Positions 49,601-54,027 of a stretch of 64,000 nucleotides of DNA are shown piece by piece. This stretch comes from Diphasiastrum complanatum. Lineage: Eukaryota; Streptophyta; Lycopodiopsida; Lycopodiales; Lycopodiaceae. The first letter of the stretch is position 1; each line of letters opens with the position of its first letter. The stretch lies in assembly GCA_029204225.1 (NCBI GenBank), contig CM055101.1:31216519-31280518 (forward strand). The letters are read 5' to 3'. The notes under the pieces were generated by a model. The model was not told the DNA's origin and did no database searches. It saw nothing but the letters and a program-made list of their open reading frames with translations. The position numbers and the translations under genes were made by a program.

Positions 49601-52600
49601 TGCTCCTGTATCATCCGCCTCATCCCTCTCTGATCTGGCAAACACAACCCGAATGGGCTCATCCTCATTATGCTCATCCTCTGACACTGGCTCATCTGCC
49701 TCATACAATGGGGTCTCTCTGTGCTCAAGCCCAAGCTCTCTCTCGCTCATCTCGGCAAGCTCCCTCTCTCTCTCTCTCTGCCATCAACTGTGTGCCCAGG
49801 TCATCTTTAGGCATGGGATGGGTACTGTCCGTAGGCAAGTCAACCTGGCGCTCAAAATCAGATATCTTCGTCTGCAAGGTTTAAAATTTGCATGTCAGAG
49901 AGACAACTTTATGAAGAAATGAAACCAACGTACTAGGAGTCAACCAACATGCTATGGGAGAATAGCTAATGACCTGCAATGCGCTCGTAATGGTCGGAAG
50001 TCTCCTAGCGAGACGTGCATTGGTGCTATAGAACACCAACCGCTCGAACTGACTCACTGACAACCGGTTTCTTCTCCTCGTGTGAATCAGTGCCCATGTG
50101 CTCCAATTATGCTCACACACGGAGGCAGCGCAGTCCTGTGGTACGTGCAATGAAATGCTTCAGCACATGTGCACGGGTGGAATGTCAACGAAACACAACA
50201 ATGGAGGATGAAATGAGATGCATACCTGAGAAAGGACACACAGTGCAAGACGCTGTATGGATGGATAGGTGCTACCGAACATGGTCCACCAGGTAATGGG
50301 AAGCTGCCTCCTCTCTGGATCCTGAGCAGCCGGGTGGCCGAACGTGCCCATGCCGAAACGAAATGCAGCGAGCTCCTCCATGAGCCTGATAGGATCCAAA
50401 CCTATGTGTGGACCCACCCTGTGAATGTACTAAAGCCAATCGGCCTCGAGCTCCTTGTCTGCGATCTGTGTCAGAGAGAGGAAGAGGGGGTGCAGCATGT
50501 GTGCAACGTTGTGGATACTCCTGTGGAAGTAGTTCCACCGCGTCTCCCATATGAACTTCAGCTCTGTCATCCTACAGGTGAGAGGCATGTGGTTTAGGGC
50601 ATTACGAAAAAAACTTAACACTGACAGAAAAACAAACTAGCAATTACGAAAAAGATAAAGGCCATTTACATTACTATACTGCTTACCTCTCTGGCTGCAA
50701 GATGGGCAGCTGCAGGAACTGTCCAATCCGGTCCATGAGCTCATATACAAGTCCAAGCGTCGACCCCTCGCTGTCAGCCATGCGGAGCACAATGTAGGGT
50801 GGTCGAAGCAGTCCTAACAATGTCTGTGCATCCCTCCAGAACTGGTCTCCCCTCACCGTGGAAGAAAAGTGCTCCCCATCCTTAGTGTGCTGAAACGTAC
50901 TGGCACGCCAAAGATCACTGGCAACCATCTGTAGAAGCTGCACCCTACACCTGATCAGACGGTCGATGACCACCAAGTCAAATGCAAAGCGGGGGGGCTG
51001 GCTTACGGAGGTCCAGATGGCTGAACACCCGGAACATGGCAAGAACACGCCTCTTTCTGGTGACAAAAGTCACCAGGAAGAGGGCCTCACGGACGATGGC
51101 TCTAACCCAGGAAAGTGCACCTATGTCCCCCATGAGAAGGTCTATGTCGTGCGCCGCATAGGGGGTATGGACGATGTGAGGGAACTTGGCGTCTAGTAGG
51201 ACACCCATCTGAACACAGTTGGTGGCATTGTCCATCACCACCGTAACGACATGCTGGGGGCCTATGGACAATATGGAAGACCTAATGACACCGTACATGA
51301 AATCTGCAGATATGACTCTCCCCCCCCTACGGCAATCCACGACTCTCAAAAACTGTGTACCCATGCAGCTCGAGACCAAGATGTTGAGGATCGGCCTCCT
51401 CCTAACATCAGTCCAGCCATCGGACATGATGCTACATCCATATGTGGCCCAGTGGCGGTGTAGAGGCTCCATCTCTCTAGACAAGGACTCAACCCTATCT
51501 CTCAGCATGTGTGTGCGGACAACCTTCGAACTAGGGATTCTCCAGCCAGGGCTGACAGACTGTGCAAGGCGGAATGCCCTTCTGAAGGGCTCAGAATCGG
51601 TGATTGCAAAAGGTAGGTTCAGCTCGTAAATCAAACTGGCCACGCCCTGTGTGGCCTCTCTGTCCATGTGTGGCTGATGCGCGCCACGAATGGTCTGCTG
51701 CACAAGGGCTCTACCTGGTGGGCGACGGGTGGTGGACCTCCAGCACGGTGCACCAATCGTGACGGGAATGGACGATGACGCGACAGGCTGGGCACTGGTG
51801 GATGCATCGGCTGTAGACGTGGAATGGGGAGAGTGGGATGCACTGGCAGGGATGGGTGCAGCAGCATAGGTGGGGTGCACTGGTGGAGGGGCAACATCTG
51901 GCATGGGGTACGAAAACTGCTGGCCGAGGAGGTCATCCGGATGGGAAGGGAAGGAAGAAGGGATCTCTTCCACATCCTCGAAGGCCTCAGCAGTAGCATC
52001 CTGGGCCTGCTCGGGTGGCGGAGAGTCCATGAGAAAGTCATAAACCGGGGGCGTGCGAGCAACAGGACGTGGAGGTGGAACCACAGTGGCAACTGGCGGA
52101 CGCGATGGGACGAGATCCACCGGAATCTGAGCAGATGGGGGTGCGTGAGGCGGAAATGTCTAAGGGGGATGAGGGGCAAAGGGACTGGACGAGGATGCAC
52201 TCCCTCTCCTCGTGCGTGCCAGCCAAGAAGGCAGCAACTCTGGGTCAGCCACATAAGGAACGGTGCAAAATCGGACAATGCCCTCCGAAATGGTGTTCTC
52301 CCCCGCCATGAGCCGCGGCCCGTAGGTGTCCAGTAGTCGTTGCCTGTCGGGGACGGTCATGCTGCCACAAGGGGCAGCATTCAAGGTGGCACCATTTTTG
52401 GCGCGTGCACCGAGTAGATGGCCTTTAAGGCGAGTGACGGATGCAGCAAATTCGACGAGACAGTATCGGCAGCGCACGATCTTCTGTCCGGTCTTGTTGG
52501 ACTTGTCGGCAACCCGCCTGACAATGTCTACCTCGTCCCACAGACCGGAAAGGTCGGATTGCACCATTGCGATGGAGAAAATTAGGGACAAAATGCAGAT

Positions 52601-54027
52601 GAAGCTAAAGCTGCAAGGATGGAACGCTAGAAAAAAAACAGCAGGGTACACTGTGTGAGAGATGCTGAAAATGGGCGAAGGCAGGTTCTTGCAAATCAGA
52701 TGCAAGGCAGGGCGGTCTGTGGGCGAAGGGCAACGCAAATCAGACGCAAGGCAGGGAAGGCAGGGCAGCAAAACCAGTAGTGAAGGCAGGGCAACGATGG
52801 CTGCAAAAAAACTGGGAGAGAAGAAGCAAGTGGGGCGGGTAGATTAGGTTTAAATTTTTTTTTAAAAAATATTAAATATTAATTATATTACTATATTATG
52901 GTACCGCGGTACCAGTACGGTCCCGCGATACCGGGATCCGCGGTATCCAGTACTGCGGGACCTATGGTTTATACGAATGAACACTTTAACCTTTGAAAAT
53001 TTTCCTTTTTGGGAACACTGCCTTTAGATGCTGCTGCAGTTTGCCATATATATTGAGCTAAGCCATATCCTTCTTATAGGAACTTCCAAATATCAAGTAG
53101 CTATTCATCATCTTAACTTTTAAGTTCACAAGTGCCTTATCCCGCCAAGCCCAAATTGCTCTAACATCAAGATATGAAAATTATGTGGCTCAAGCTCAAG
53201 TGATATTGATAATTGCAGGGTAATCAGAAGTAGCTTCTCATTGAGAGACTATGAATTGTCAGTGTTTTTAATGAACTGCTTGTCAGAGCAATTATCTGCA
53301 TGCAATGATTGTTAGAAAGTCAAGTATTATGCCTGCTGTTCTTTTGTTTTTTGCAAGGTTTAGGGAGGTCTAATATTGGGTTTTCTGCGTGTATAGGTCA
53401 GGTTGTCTAGTCCCGTGTTAAATGAGGGTGAACTGGAGAATCTTAGAGAGGATTCAGCCCTGAATTGTGTCACACTTCCAGTTTTCTTTGATATTCGAAA
53501 ACACATTGAAGGATCACTTGCAAAAGCTTTGAGGGAGTTATGTAGAGCAGCAGATGAAGCTGTTCGCGCTGGCTCACAACTGTTGATTCTCAGTGATCGT
53601 ACCAATGAACTGGTGACTTATTTATATCTTAAAATCCCTAACAAAACTGCCATTTCTGATGTACTGTTCCATTCATGAATAGGTTGTGGCAGTTAATTGT
53701 CTCCATGTGGGAGTGGAATCATCAGAAAATGAGTGAAATAGAACAAGCTTTTAGAATGACTAGGTAACTTTCACATAACATTCCTGGCACAATGCATGAA
53801 ATCCGATGATATATGGTGGCAAGGATTTTCTTTTCCTGATTAAAGATAGCAAAACTGCTTCTCATGCAGGAGCCAACAAGACCTGCTATTCCAATACTGC
53901 TGGCTGTAGGAGCAGTACATCACCACCTTATCCAGAATGGACTTCGCATGCGTGTATCCATTGTAGCTGATACTGCACAATGTTTCAGCACACATCATTT
54001 TGCTTGCCTAGTTGGCTATGGTGCTAG
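12116..54027 (+). CDS. GLU1: Ferredoxin-dependent glutamate synthase, partial (12 internal exons)
   Basis: Plastid Fd-GOGAT makes two glutamates from glutamine and 2-oxoglutarate using reduced ferredoxin. Exons (all +): 12116-12428, 24550-24992, 25147-25278, 25828-25926, 26140-26210, 44323-44419, 44827-44919, 45012-45157, 45540-45699, 46429-46539, 53397-53612, 53870-54027; 2039 nt, about 680 residues, no internal stop. All introns are GT-AG and the phases agree across every junction. The translation opens with CGVGF, where the Cys is the expected N-terminal nucleophile of the mature enzyme, then [88 protein letters not shown] and [20 protein letters not shown]. This matches plant Fd-GOGAT much better than NADH-GOGAT. 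The amidotransferase domain covers roughly residues 1-435 and the central domain begins after that. The transit peptide and the FMN, 3Fe-4S and C-terminal domains lie outside the window. Large introns are packed with transposons. Confidence 0.95.
12429..13186. other. Intron 1 start, no recognised feature
   Basis: AT-rich intron sequence from the GTCAGC donor at 12429. No repeat family or coding signal recognised until the LINE 3' end at 13187. Confidence 0.6.
13190..13257. repeat. (GA)n/(GAA)n microsatellite = LINE D tail
   Basis: GA repeats followed by GAA repeats, forming the 3' tail of LINE D on the - strand. Confidence 0.9.
13886..13890. other. Target-site duplication, left (gypsy)
   Basis: ACATC, identical to 19833-19837. 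The joined flanks continue LINE D ORF1. Confidence 0.92.
13891..14369 (+). repeat. 5' LTR of gypsy element
   Basis: 479 bp, starts TGTTAGAGTCC and ends TTTGTGACA; same length as the 3' LTR. Confidence 0.95.
14372..14383 (+). other. Primer-binding site, tRNA-Met
   Basis: TGGTATCAGAGC two bases after the 5' LTR, complementary to the tRNA-Met 3' end. Confidence 0.9.
15181..16259 (+). pseudogene. Gypsy gag
   Basis: Starts [20 protein letters not shown]. The frame changes near 15408, after ASSSQYA, into [20 protein letters not shown] and the retrotransposon gag domain [20 protein letters not shown] ... ANRWWRKL ... [14 protein letters not shown]. The zinc knuckle near the end is [13 protein letters not shown], with only three residues between the second Cys and His instead of four. 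It ends TMQRQDVQG at 16259. The frameshift makes it a pseudogene as written, unless it is a sequencing error. Gag would form the particle and bind element RNA. Confidence 0.85.
16600..17830 (+). pseudogene. Gypsy pol: reverse transcriptase and degraded RNase H
   Basis: RT begins after [20 protein letters not shown] (16651 on) with [51 protein letters not shown]. At 17052 a TGA replaces the expected Arg (CGA to TGA, a CpG transition), and a one-base frameshift precedes [12 protein letters not shown]. The active site FIDDILVF is intact (near 17175). RNase H (about 17440-17830) is scrambled: pieces such as [10 protein letters not shown], a Tyr-Thr-Asp-Asp-Tyr segment and FRGGKENVV appear in several frames. 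Between 16260 and 16600 the protease is missing. Confidence 0.85.
18052..19138 (+). pseudogene. Gypsy integrase
   Basis: HHCC zinc finger ([17 protein letters not shown] ... [10 protein letters not shown]), catalytic core with [35 protein letters not shown] and [13 protein letters not shown] supplying the D, D and E, then a frame change near 18620, then [20 protein letters not shown], and a GPY-type C-terminal module [20 protein letters not shown] ending in [13 protein letters not shown]. The integrase inserts element cDNA. It is close to intact apart from the frame break. Confidence 0.88.
19105..19305 (+). CDS. Gypsy integrase C-terminal chromodomain
   Basis: In a frame shifted from the preceding integrase: [20 protein letters not shown] then [15 protein letters not shown], a chromodomain-type module that marks the element as a chromovirus. 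Such domains are known in other chromoviruses to steer integration to heterochromatin. Specificity here is not known. Confidence 0.8.
   Translation: MHDGDSLVEGLVSLEEKDTTGYGPDKILDRRERRLRNRLLQEYLVTWKGHPLSDATWETRQALQKS
19340..19353 (+). other. Polypurine tract
   Basis: GAGGAGGGAAGGAT immediately before the 3' LTR; the expected plus-strand primer. Confidence 0.85.
19354..19832 (+). repeat. 3' LTR of gypsy element
   Basis: 479 bp, TGTTAGAGTCC...TTGTGACA, followed by the duplication ACATC. Confidence 0.95.
19838..20472 (-). mobile_element. LINE D, 5' half: start of ORF1
   Basis: The - strand ORF1 starts [13 protein letters not shown] near 20315. A frame change leads into [20 protein letters not shown], and then a coiled-coil-like region ([36 protein letters not shown]) runs up to the gypsy insertion. 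With 13444-13890 this makes one ORF1 protein of the family. Between 20385 and 20468 a 27-bp segment (GAGCTAGCGCTGGCAGTCAG...) occurs twice. The 5' end abuts the 3' end of LINE E. Confidence 0.78.
20473..21190 (-). mobile_element. LINE E, 5'-truncated 3' end
   Basis: The - strand begins inside the C-terminal Cys/His region of ORF2 ([20 protein letters not shown], then [16 protein letters not shown]) and runs through a 3' UTR to stem-loop ATGCTTTTTGGCAT (20481-20494). It stops at about 20473 without the AATAAA and microsatellite and is joined directly to LINE D. Confidence 0.72.
21360..22128 (-). pseudogene. Ty3/gypsy gag relic
   Basis: The - strand start [20 protein letters not shown] at 22128 leads to the retrotransposon gag domain: a [20 protein letters not shown]-like core, then [20 protein letters not shown] and [20 protein letters not shown] (21743-21465). 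Several frame breaks. No LTR identified nearby. Confidence 0.65.
22129..23089. other. No recognised feature
   Basis: AT-rich intron sequence, possibly the leader or LTR of the gag relic on -. No coding signal. Confidence 0.4.
23090..23540 (-). mobile_element. LINE H fragment: ORF1 end to endonuclease start
   Basis: On the - strand the order is [12 protein letters not shown] (ORF1 RNA-binding region), [14 protein letters not shown] (ORF1 C-terminus, compare [14 protein letters not shown] in LINE A), then [17 protein letters not shown] and remains of the endonuclease start. Several frames, no intact ORF. Confidence 0.65.
23541..24549. other. End of intron 1, nothing recognised
   Basis: No ORF or repeat recognised up to the acceptor at 24549. 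Confidence 0.5.
24550..24992 (+). CDS. GLU1: Fd-GOGAT exon: amidotransferase domain core
   Basis: Acceptor GACAACAG, donor CAG/GTTGTT. Encodes residues 105-252, including [56 protein letters not shown]. The split first codon is completed by the G left over from the exon ending at 12428. The HNGEINT stretch is the conserved Asn-Gly region of class II amidotransferases. The intron before it is 12,121 bp. Confidence 0.95.
25147..25278 (+). CDS. GLU1: Fd-GOGAT exon
   Basis: Acceptor TTCTAG, donor GAG/GTATAT, phase 0 to 0, 44 codons. Encodes [16 protein letters not shown] and [19 protein letters not shown], a conserved part of the amidotransferase domain. The intron before it is only 154 bp. Confidence 0.95.
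25828..25926 (+). CDS. GLU1: Fd-GOGAT exon
   Basis: Acceptor CTGTAAG, donor GAG/GTTTGT, 33 codons in phase 0. Encodes [20 protein letters not shown] then [13 protein letters not shown], typical of Fd-GOGAT. Confidence 0.93.
26140..26210 (+). CDS. GLU1: Fd-GOGAT exon
   Basis: Acceptor TTATGCAG, donor TTCAG/GTATAG, 23 codons plus 2 nt. Encodes [20 protein letters not shown] then LLF. The following intron is 18,112 bp, the largest complete one in the window. Confidence 0.94.
26211..27249. other. Start of intron 5, nothing recognised
   Basis: AT-rich. A short direct repeat (ATGTG(A/G)AAGGCATTACAGA near 26619 and 26661) is the only structure noted. Confidence 0.45.
27250..27900 (+). pseudogene. 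Ty1/copia gag relic
   Basis: The + strand gives [19 protein letters not shown] followed in another frame by [20 protein letters not shown] and [13 protein letters not shown]. This is the UBN2-type gag pattern (switch from an EAW block to an ENESV block). Multiple stops and frameshifts. Confidence 0.55.
28380..28600 (+). repeat. Possible solo-LTR-like sequence
   Basis: Starts TGTTAGGGACCCAACTCCC near 28421 and contains CTGTTGACTTGGTGACT twice in direct repeat. The TGTTAG start resembles an LTR, but no second end or flanking duplication was found. Confidence 0.3.
28738..28910. repeat. Tandem triplication, unit 53-65 bp
   Basis: Three near-identical copies starting at 28738, 28803 and 28858, each with GCAATGCCACTTGTGTCCCT and GGATTTATGGTTAT. 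The first unit has an extra CAACAACTCT-type end. Identity between copies is nearly complete, so the expansion is recent. Confidence 0.9.
28980..30540 (-). pseudogene. Ty3/gypsy pol relic (protease-like to RT)
   Basis: On the - strand, a protease-like segment (about 30530-30130: [29 protein letters not shown]) is followed at 29640-29180 by RT blocks ([63 protein letters not shown]) with frame breaks. An LTR-derived piece lies between the two blocks. Heavily decayed. Confidence 0.7.
29641..29817 (-). repeat. LTR fragment related to the 13.9-kb gypsy element
   Basis: Read on -, it starts TGTTAGAGCCTAGTT at 29817 and follows the first about 180 bp of the intact LTR with many substitutions: GGCCGAGTTACCAAAAG, CCCAAGTTGGGA, CTAACAAGCTGTCAGA. 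It shows an older relative of that family in the same intron system. Confidence 0.7.
30808..31035 (-). mobile_element. LINE I, 3' terminal fragment with microsatellite tail
   Basis: The - strand 3' UTR has GTTTCATACGCTCCCACTG and CATACTTGACATG, stem-loop ATGCTTTTTGGCAT (30850-30863), AAAGACATTAATAAAGC and a (TTTC)n tail. It may be the same insertion as LINE J at 32584, separated by copia sequence. Confidence 0.78.
31145..31604. mobile_element. 460-bp hAT-like MITE inside the copia ORF
   Basis: Flanked by a perfect 8-bp duplication CTCTCGAC (31137-31144, 31605-31612). Ends TTGTGTTGCAGCGG and, inverted, CAAAGTTGCAGGCC share GTTGCAG. The subterminal zones are packed with GATCCGGAT-type palindromes. 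Removing the element with one target copy rejoins the copia reading frame exactly, which confirms the boundaries. No coding capacity. Confidence 0.88.
31608..31910 (+). repeat. Duplicated 104-bp segment in copia, period 199 bp
   Basis: 31608-31711 and 31807-31910 are near copies ([11 protein letters not shown] and LPLLPRRS in both). The period is not a multiple of three, so the two copies are read in different frames. Confidence 0.88.
32584..33152 (-). mobile_element. LINE J fragment: end of ORF2
   Basis: - strand: [53 protein letters not shown], then a conserved non-RT stretch matching 63498-64000 of LINE G. Decayed by frameshifts. A (TG)n tract at 33157-33184 borders it. Confidence 0.75.
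33157..33184. repeat. (TG)n microsatellite
   Basis: About 28 bp of TG repeat between LINE J and the hAT terminal fragment. Confidence 0.95.
33188..33290. repeat. Terminal fragment of the hAT3 family
   Basis: CATAGGTCCCGCGGTACTGG followed by TACCGCGGTACCATAATAT and an AT-rich stretch matches, inverted, the right terminus of hAT3 (52870-52966). No opposite end is nearby, so this is a truncated or solo end. Confidence 0.8.
33308..33383. repeat. Two-copy tandem repeat, about 39 bp
   Basis: TTGAC(G/A)AGAGCAATGCATTTAT and GCAGGTTGC occur twice in succession. Confidence 0.75.
33384..33714. other. Unassigned; C/G-run hairpin-rich segment
   Basis: Near 33545-33625 the sequence is dominated by runs of C and G such as ACCCCCCGCTGGGGGGCT, which can fold into a hairpin. 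No ORF of interest. Confidence 0.4.
33715..37520 (-). mobile_element. hAT element, 5'-truncated (hAT2)
   Basis: The outer end near 33715 is CAAGGTTGCATCCCG followed by dense GGTTCGAACC-type palindromes, typical of hAT subterminal repeats. The transposase exons run on -. The N-terminal BED-finger exon and the other terminus are missing where the element meets LINE A near 37520-37600. Between 34911 and 33830, and in the introns, the sequence is AT-rich and non-coding. Confidence 0.82.
34600..37473 (-). pseudogene. hAT2 transposase, multi-exon
   Basis: Exons on -: about 37473-37230 ([38 protein letters not shown]), 36968-36710 ([40 protein letters not shown]), 36506-36205 ([37 protein letters not shown]), 36029-35768 ([20 protein letters not shown]), 35607-35356 (the hAT dimerisation region: [39 protein letters not shown]), 35147-35043 ([20 protein letters not shown]), 34898-34600 (acidic tail ending in RRLRRRRA). 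Junctions follow GT-AG where checked. The exons themselves are open, but the start exon is lost, so it should be inactive. Confidence 0.82.
37600..39390 (-). pseudogene. LINE A ORF2: endonuclease and N-terminal RT
   Basis: APE-type endonuclease on -: [65 protein letters not shown], then a frameshift near 38960 and [16 protein letters not shown] with the catalytic Asp present. A linker ([20 protein letters not shown]) leads to RT blocks [53 protein letters not shown]. The RT palm with YADD is missing. Confidence 0.82.
39415..40454 (-). CDS. LINE A ORF1 protein (coiled coil plus RNA-binding region)
   Basis: The open frame spans this whole stretch; the first Met inside the element is at about 40318 ([11 protein letters not shown]). 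Residues 1-70 are Ser/Pro/Thr-rich. A coiled-coil-like region ([38 protein letters not shown]) follows, then an RRM-like nucleic-acid binding part: [78 protein letters not shown]. Such ORF1 proteins coat LINE RNA. The frame is also open upstream through LINE B's tail because the microsatellite has no stops. Confidence 0.82.
40455..40490. repeat. Microsatellite tail of LINE B
   Basis: (GA)n then (GAAA)n on +, which is (TTTC)n(TC)n on the LINE strand, joined to LINE A. Confidence 0.92.
41042..42789 (-). pseudogene. LINE B ORF2 (endonuclease and partial RT)
   Basis: Endonuclease: [38 protein letters not shown], and [10 protein letters not shown], where the catalytic Asp of GDFNAR is Val. The N-terminal catalytic segment is also degraded. 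Then [20 protein letters not shown] and [13 protein letters not shown], then a deletion to [40 protein letters not shown] (YADD intact), [49 protein letters not shown]. Non-functional. Confidence 0.8.
42920..43578 (-). pseudogene. LINE B ORF1
   Basis: Starts [15 protein letters not shown] run of G (43539-43548) throws it out of frame relative to [18 protein letters not shown]. The RNA-binding part is [40 protein letters not shown] and [20 protein letters not shown]. The coiled-coil part is shortened compared with LINE A. Confidence 0.7.
43621..44020 (-). mobile_element. LINE C, 3' terminal fragment
   Basis: - strand 3' UTR with TTTTGGAGACGTTTCATACG and ACATACTTGACAT running directly into TAATGAAGC and a (TC)n tail of about 60 bp (43633-43695). 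The stem-loop segment is lost by a deletion between two GACAT copies. The 5' limit is uncertain. LINE B starts right after the tail. Confidence 0.72.
43633..43695. repeat. (GA)n microsatellite = LINE C tail
   Basis: About 60 bp of GA repeat. Confidence 0.95.
44323..44419 (+). CDS. GLU1: Fd-GOGAT exon
   Basis: Acceptor GTGTCAAAG, donor GAG/GTTTTG. Encodes [20 protein letters not shown] and [13 protein letters not shown]. The first base completes the Ser codon split after 26210, which confirms that these two exons are joined across the transposon-filled intron. Confidence 0.95.
44827..44919 (+). CDS. GLU1: Fd-GOGAT exon
   Basis: Acceptor GTCTTACAG, donor GAA/GTATGG, 31 codons in phase 0. Encodes [20 protein letters not shown] then [11 protein letters not shown]. 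Confidence 0.94.
45012..45157 (+). CDS. GLU1: Fd-GOGAT exon: end of amidotransferase domain
   Basis: Acceptor TGGCTGCAG, donor CAACA/GTAATG, 48 codons plus 2 nt. Encodes [20 protein letters not shown] and a less conserved linker ending KLLKFQ. This is the boundary between the amidotransferase and central domains. Confidence 0.9.
45232..45375. repeat. Tandem duplication in intron 8, period 72 bp
   Basis: Two copies starting CCTGACTGAAAGTAAAAATT at 45232 and 45304, about 87% alike by eye, between the exons ending at 45157 and starting at 45540. Confidence 0.85.
45540..45699 (+). CDS. GLU1: Fd-GOGAT exon: start of central domain
   Basis: Acceptor CTGTGTAG, donor CAG/GTACAG. Encodes [40 protein letters not shown] and [12 protein letters not shown]. 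The frame stays open upstream of the acceptor, so an alternative 5' splice choice cannot be excluded. The chosen one gives the conserved QAFGYSSED join. Confidence 0.93.
46429..46539 (+). CDS. GLU1: Fd-GOGAT exon
   Basis: Acceptor CAATGCAG, donor CAG/GTATTA, 37 codons in phase 0. Encodes [20 protein letters not shown] and [17 protein letters not shown], very highly conserved. The next intron holds the 6.3-kb hAT3 element. Confidence 0.95.
46668..46675. other. Target-site duplication, left (hAT3)
   Basis: GTTTATAC, identical to 52967-52974. Confidence 0.9.
46921..47100. repeat. 86-bp tandem repeat inside hAT3
   Basis: GGCACATGGGCACTGTGGGT starts copies at 46921 and 47007, and a partial third starts at 47093. 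It lies between the left terminus and the small + strand ORF. Confidence 0.88.
47312..47629 (+). CDS. Small charged ORF inside hAT3, unknown function
   Basis: 105 codons, opposite in direction to the transposase. Start [20 protein letters not shown], then [20 protein letters not shown], a short Pro-rich spacer ([20 protein letters not shown]), then [20 protein letters not shown] and a Glu-rich end. Strongly helical and charged, coiled-coil-like, with Arg-rich segments; no membrane segment or catalytic motif. I do not recognise a family. The longer frame starts 14 codons earlier; the ATG at 47312 is chosen because the preceding residues look like repeat sequence. It is intact although the transposase is broken. 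It could be a chance ORF, a captured host exon or an accessory gene. Confidence 0.45.
   Translation: MAERIPPKPEGEARRKLEEDIRRHNERHRKQEADIREMLRQTRQRNSEPEPPAPAVDPVPVVELDLDEQIEMNFTRRQLIMVRERAARRRANQEAARANREAEQE
48197..49750 (-). pseudogene. hAT3 C-terminal extension: acidic/Pro-rich with AT-hooks
   Basis: One frame from 49750 to 48197 with a single TAG at 48575. Acidic start ([20 protein letters not shown]), a Glu/Asp repeat ([20 protein letters not shown]), a long Pro/Ala-rich stretch ([20 protein letters not shown]), then AT-hook-like cores [14 protein letters not shown] and GRRGRPRRA and an acidic Ser-rich end. An AT-hook binds the minor groove of AT-rich DNA. More than 500 residues beyond the dimerisation domain is unusually long for a hAT transposase. 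Confidence 0.6.
48197..52567 (-). pseudogene. hAT3 transposase gene (decayed)
   Basis: Starts [18 protein letters not shown] at 52567. BED-like finger [20 protein letters not shown] with a distal Cys; a Pro/Ala-rich linker; then the DUF659-like and catalytic regions ([77 protein letters not shown]). A 7-C run at 50991-50997 shifts the frame before [20 protein letters not shown]. Further exons: [20 protein letters not shown] (to 50687), [20 protein letters not shown], and dimerisation region [20 protein letters not shown]. In-frame TAG stops lie at 52160-52162, 50430-50432 and 48575-48577. The C-terminal extension is described separately. Confidence 0.85.
52967..52974. other. Target-site duplication, right (hAT3)
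   Basis: GTTTATAC, matching 46668-46675. Confidence 0.9.
53397..53612 (+). CDS. GLU1: Fd-GOGAT exon
   Basis: Acceptor GTGTATAG, donor CTG/GTGACT, 72 codons in phase 0. Encodes [32 protein letters not shown] and [18 protein letters not shown] of the central domain. Confidence 0.94.
53870..54027 (+). CDS. GLU1: Fd-GOGAT exon, last one in the window
   Basis: Acceptor CTCATGCAG, donor GCTAG/GTATTG, 52 codons plus 2 nt. Encodes [20 protein letters not shown] and [20 protein letters not shown]. The next expected exon, beginning with the AVCPYLA-like region, is not found before the window end, so this intron exceeds 9.9 kb. Confidence 0.95.

Larger units (their letters stand above)
46676..52966 (-). 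mobile_element. hAT3: 6.3-kb hAT element with perfect 8-bp TSD
   Basis: Ends CATAGTACCCCCTGG (left) and, inverted, CATAGGTCCCGCAGTACTGG (right), with GGTACC/GCGGTACC palindromes clustered in both subterminal zones. Flanked by GTTTATAC on both sides, the 8-bp duplication expected for hAT. It carries a transposase gene on - (52567 to 48197) and a small ORF on + (47312-47629). It makes up about 92% of its 6857-bp intron; without it the intron would be about 558 bp. The coding region is damaged, so it is probably now immobile without help. Confidence 0.92.

Noticed and set aside
48289-49922. Several + strand ORFs opposite the hAT3 tail
   Set aside because: GC-rich coding sequence on - leaves the other strand open; the - strand frame is longer and has a consistent domain order.
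12116-54027. Bacterial-type gltB or a transferred gene
   Set aside because: Many GT-AG introns, plant-type residues and transposon-filled introns show an ordinary nuclear plant gene of plastid-ancestor origin.
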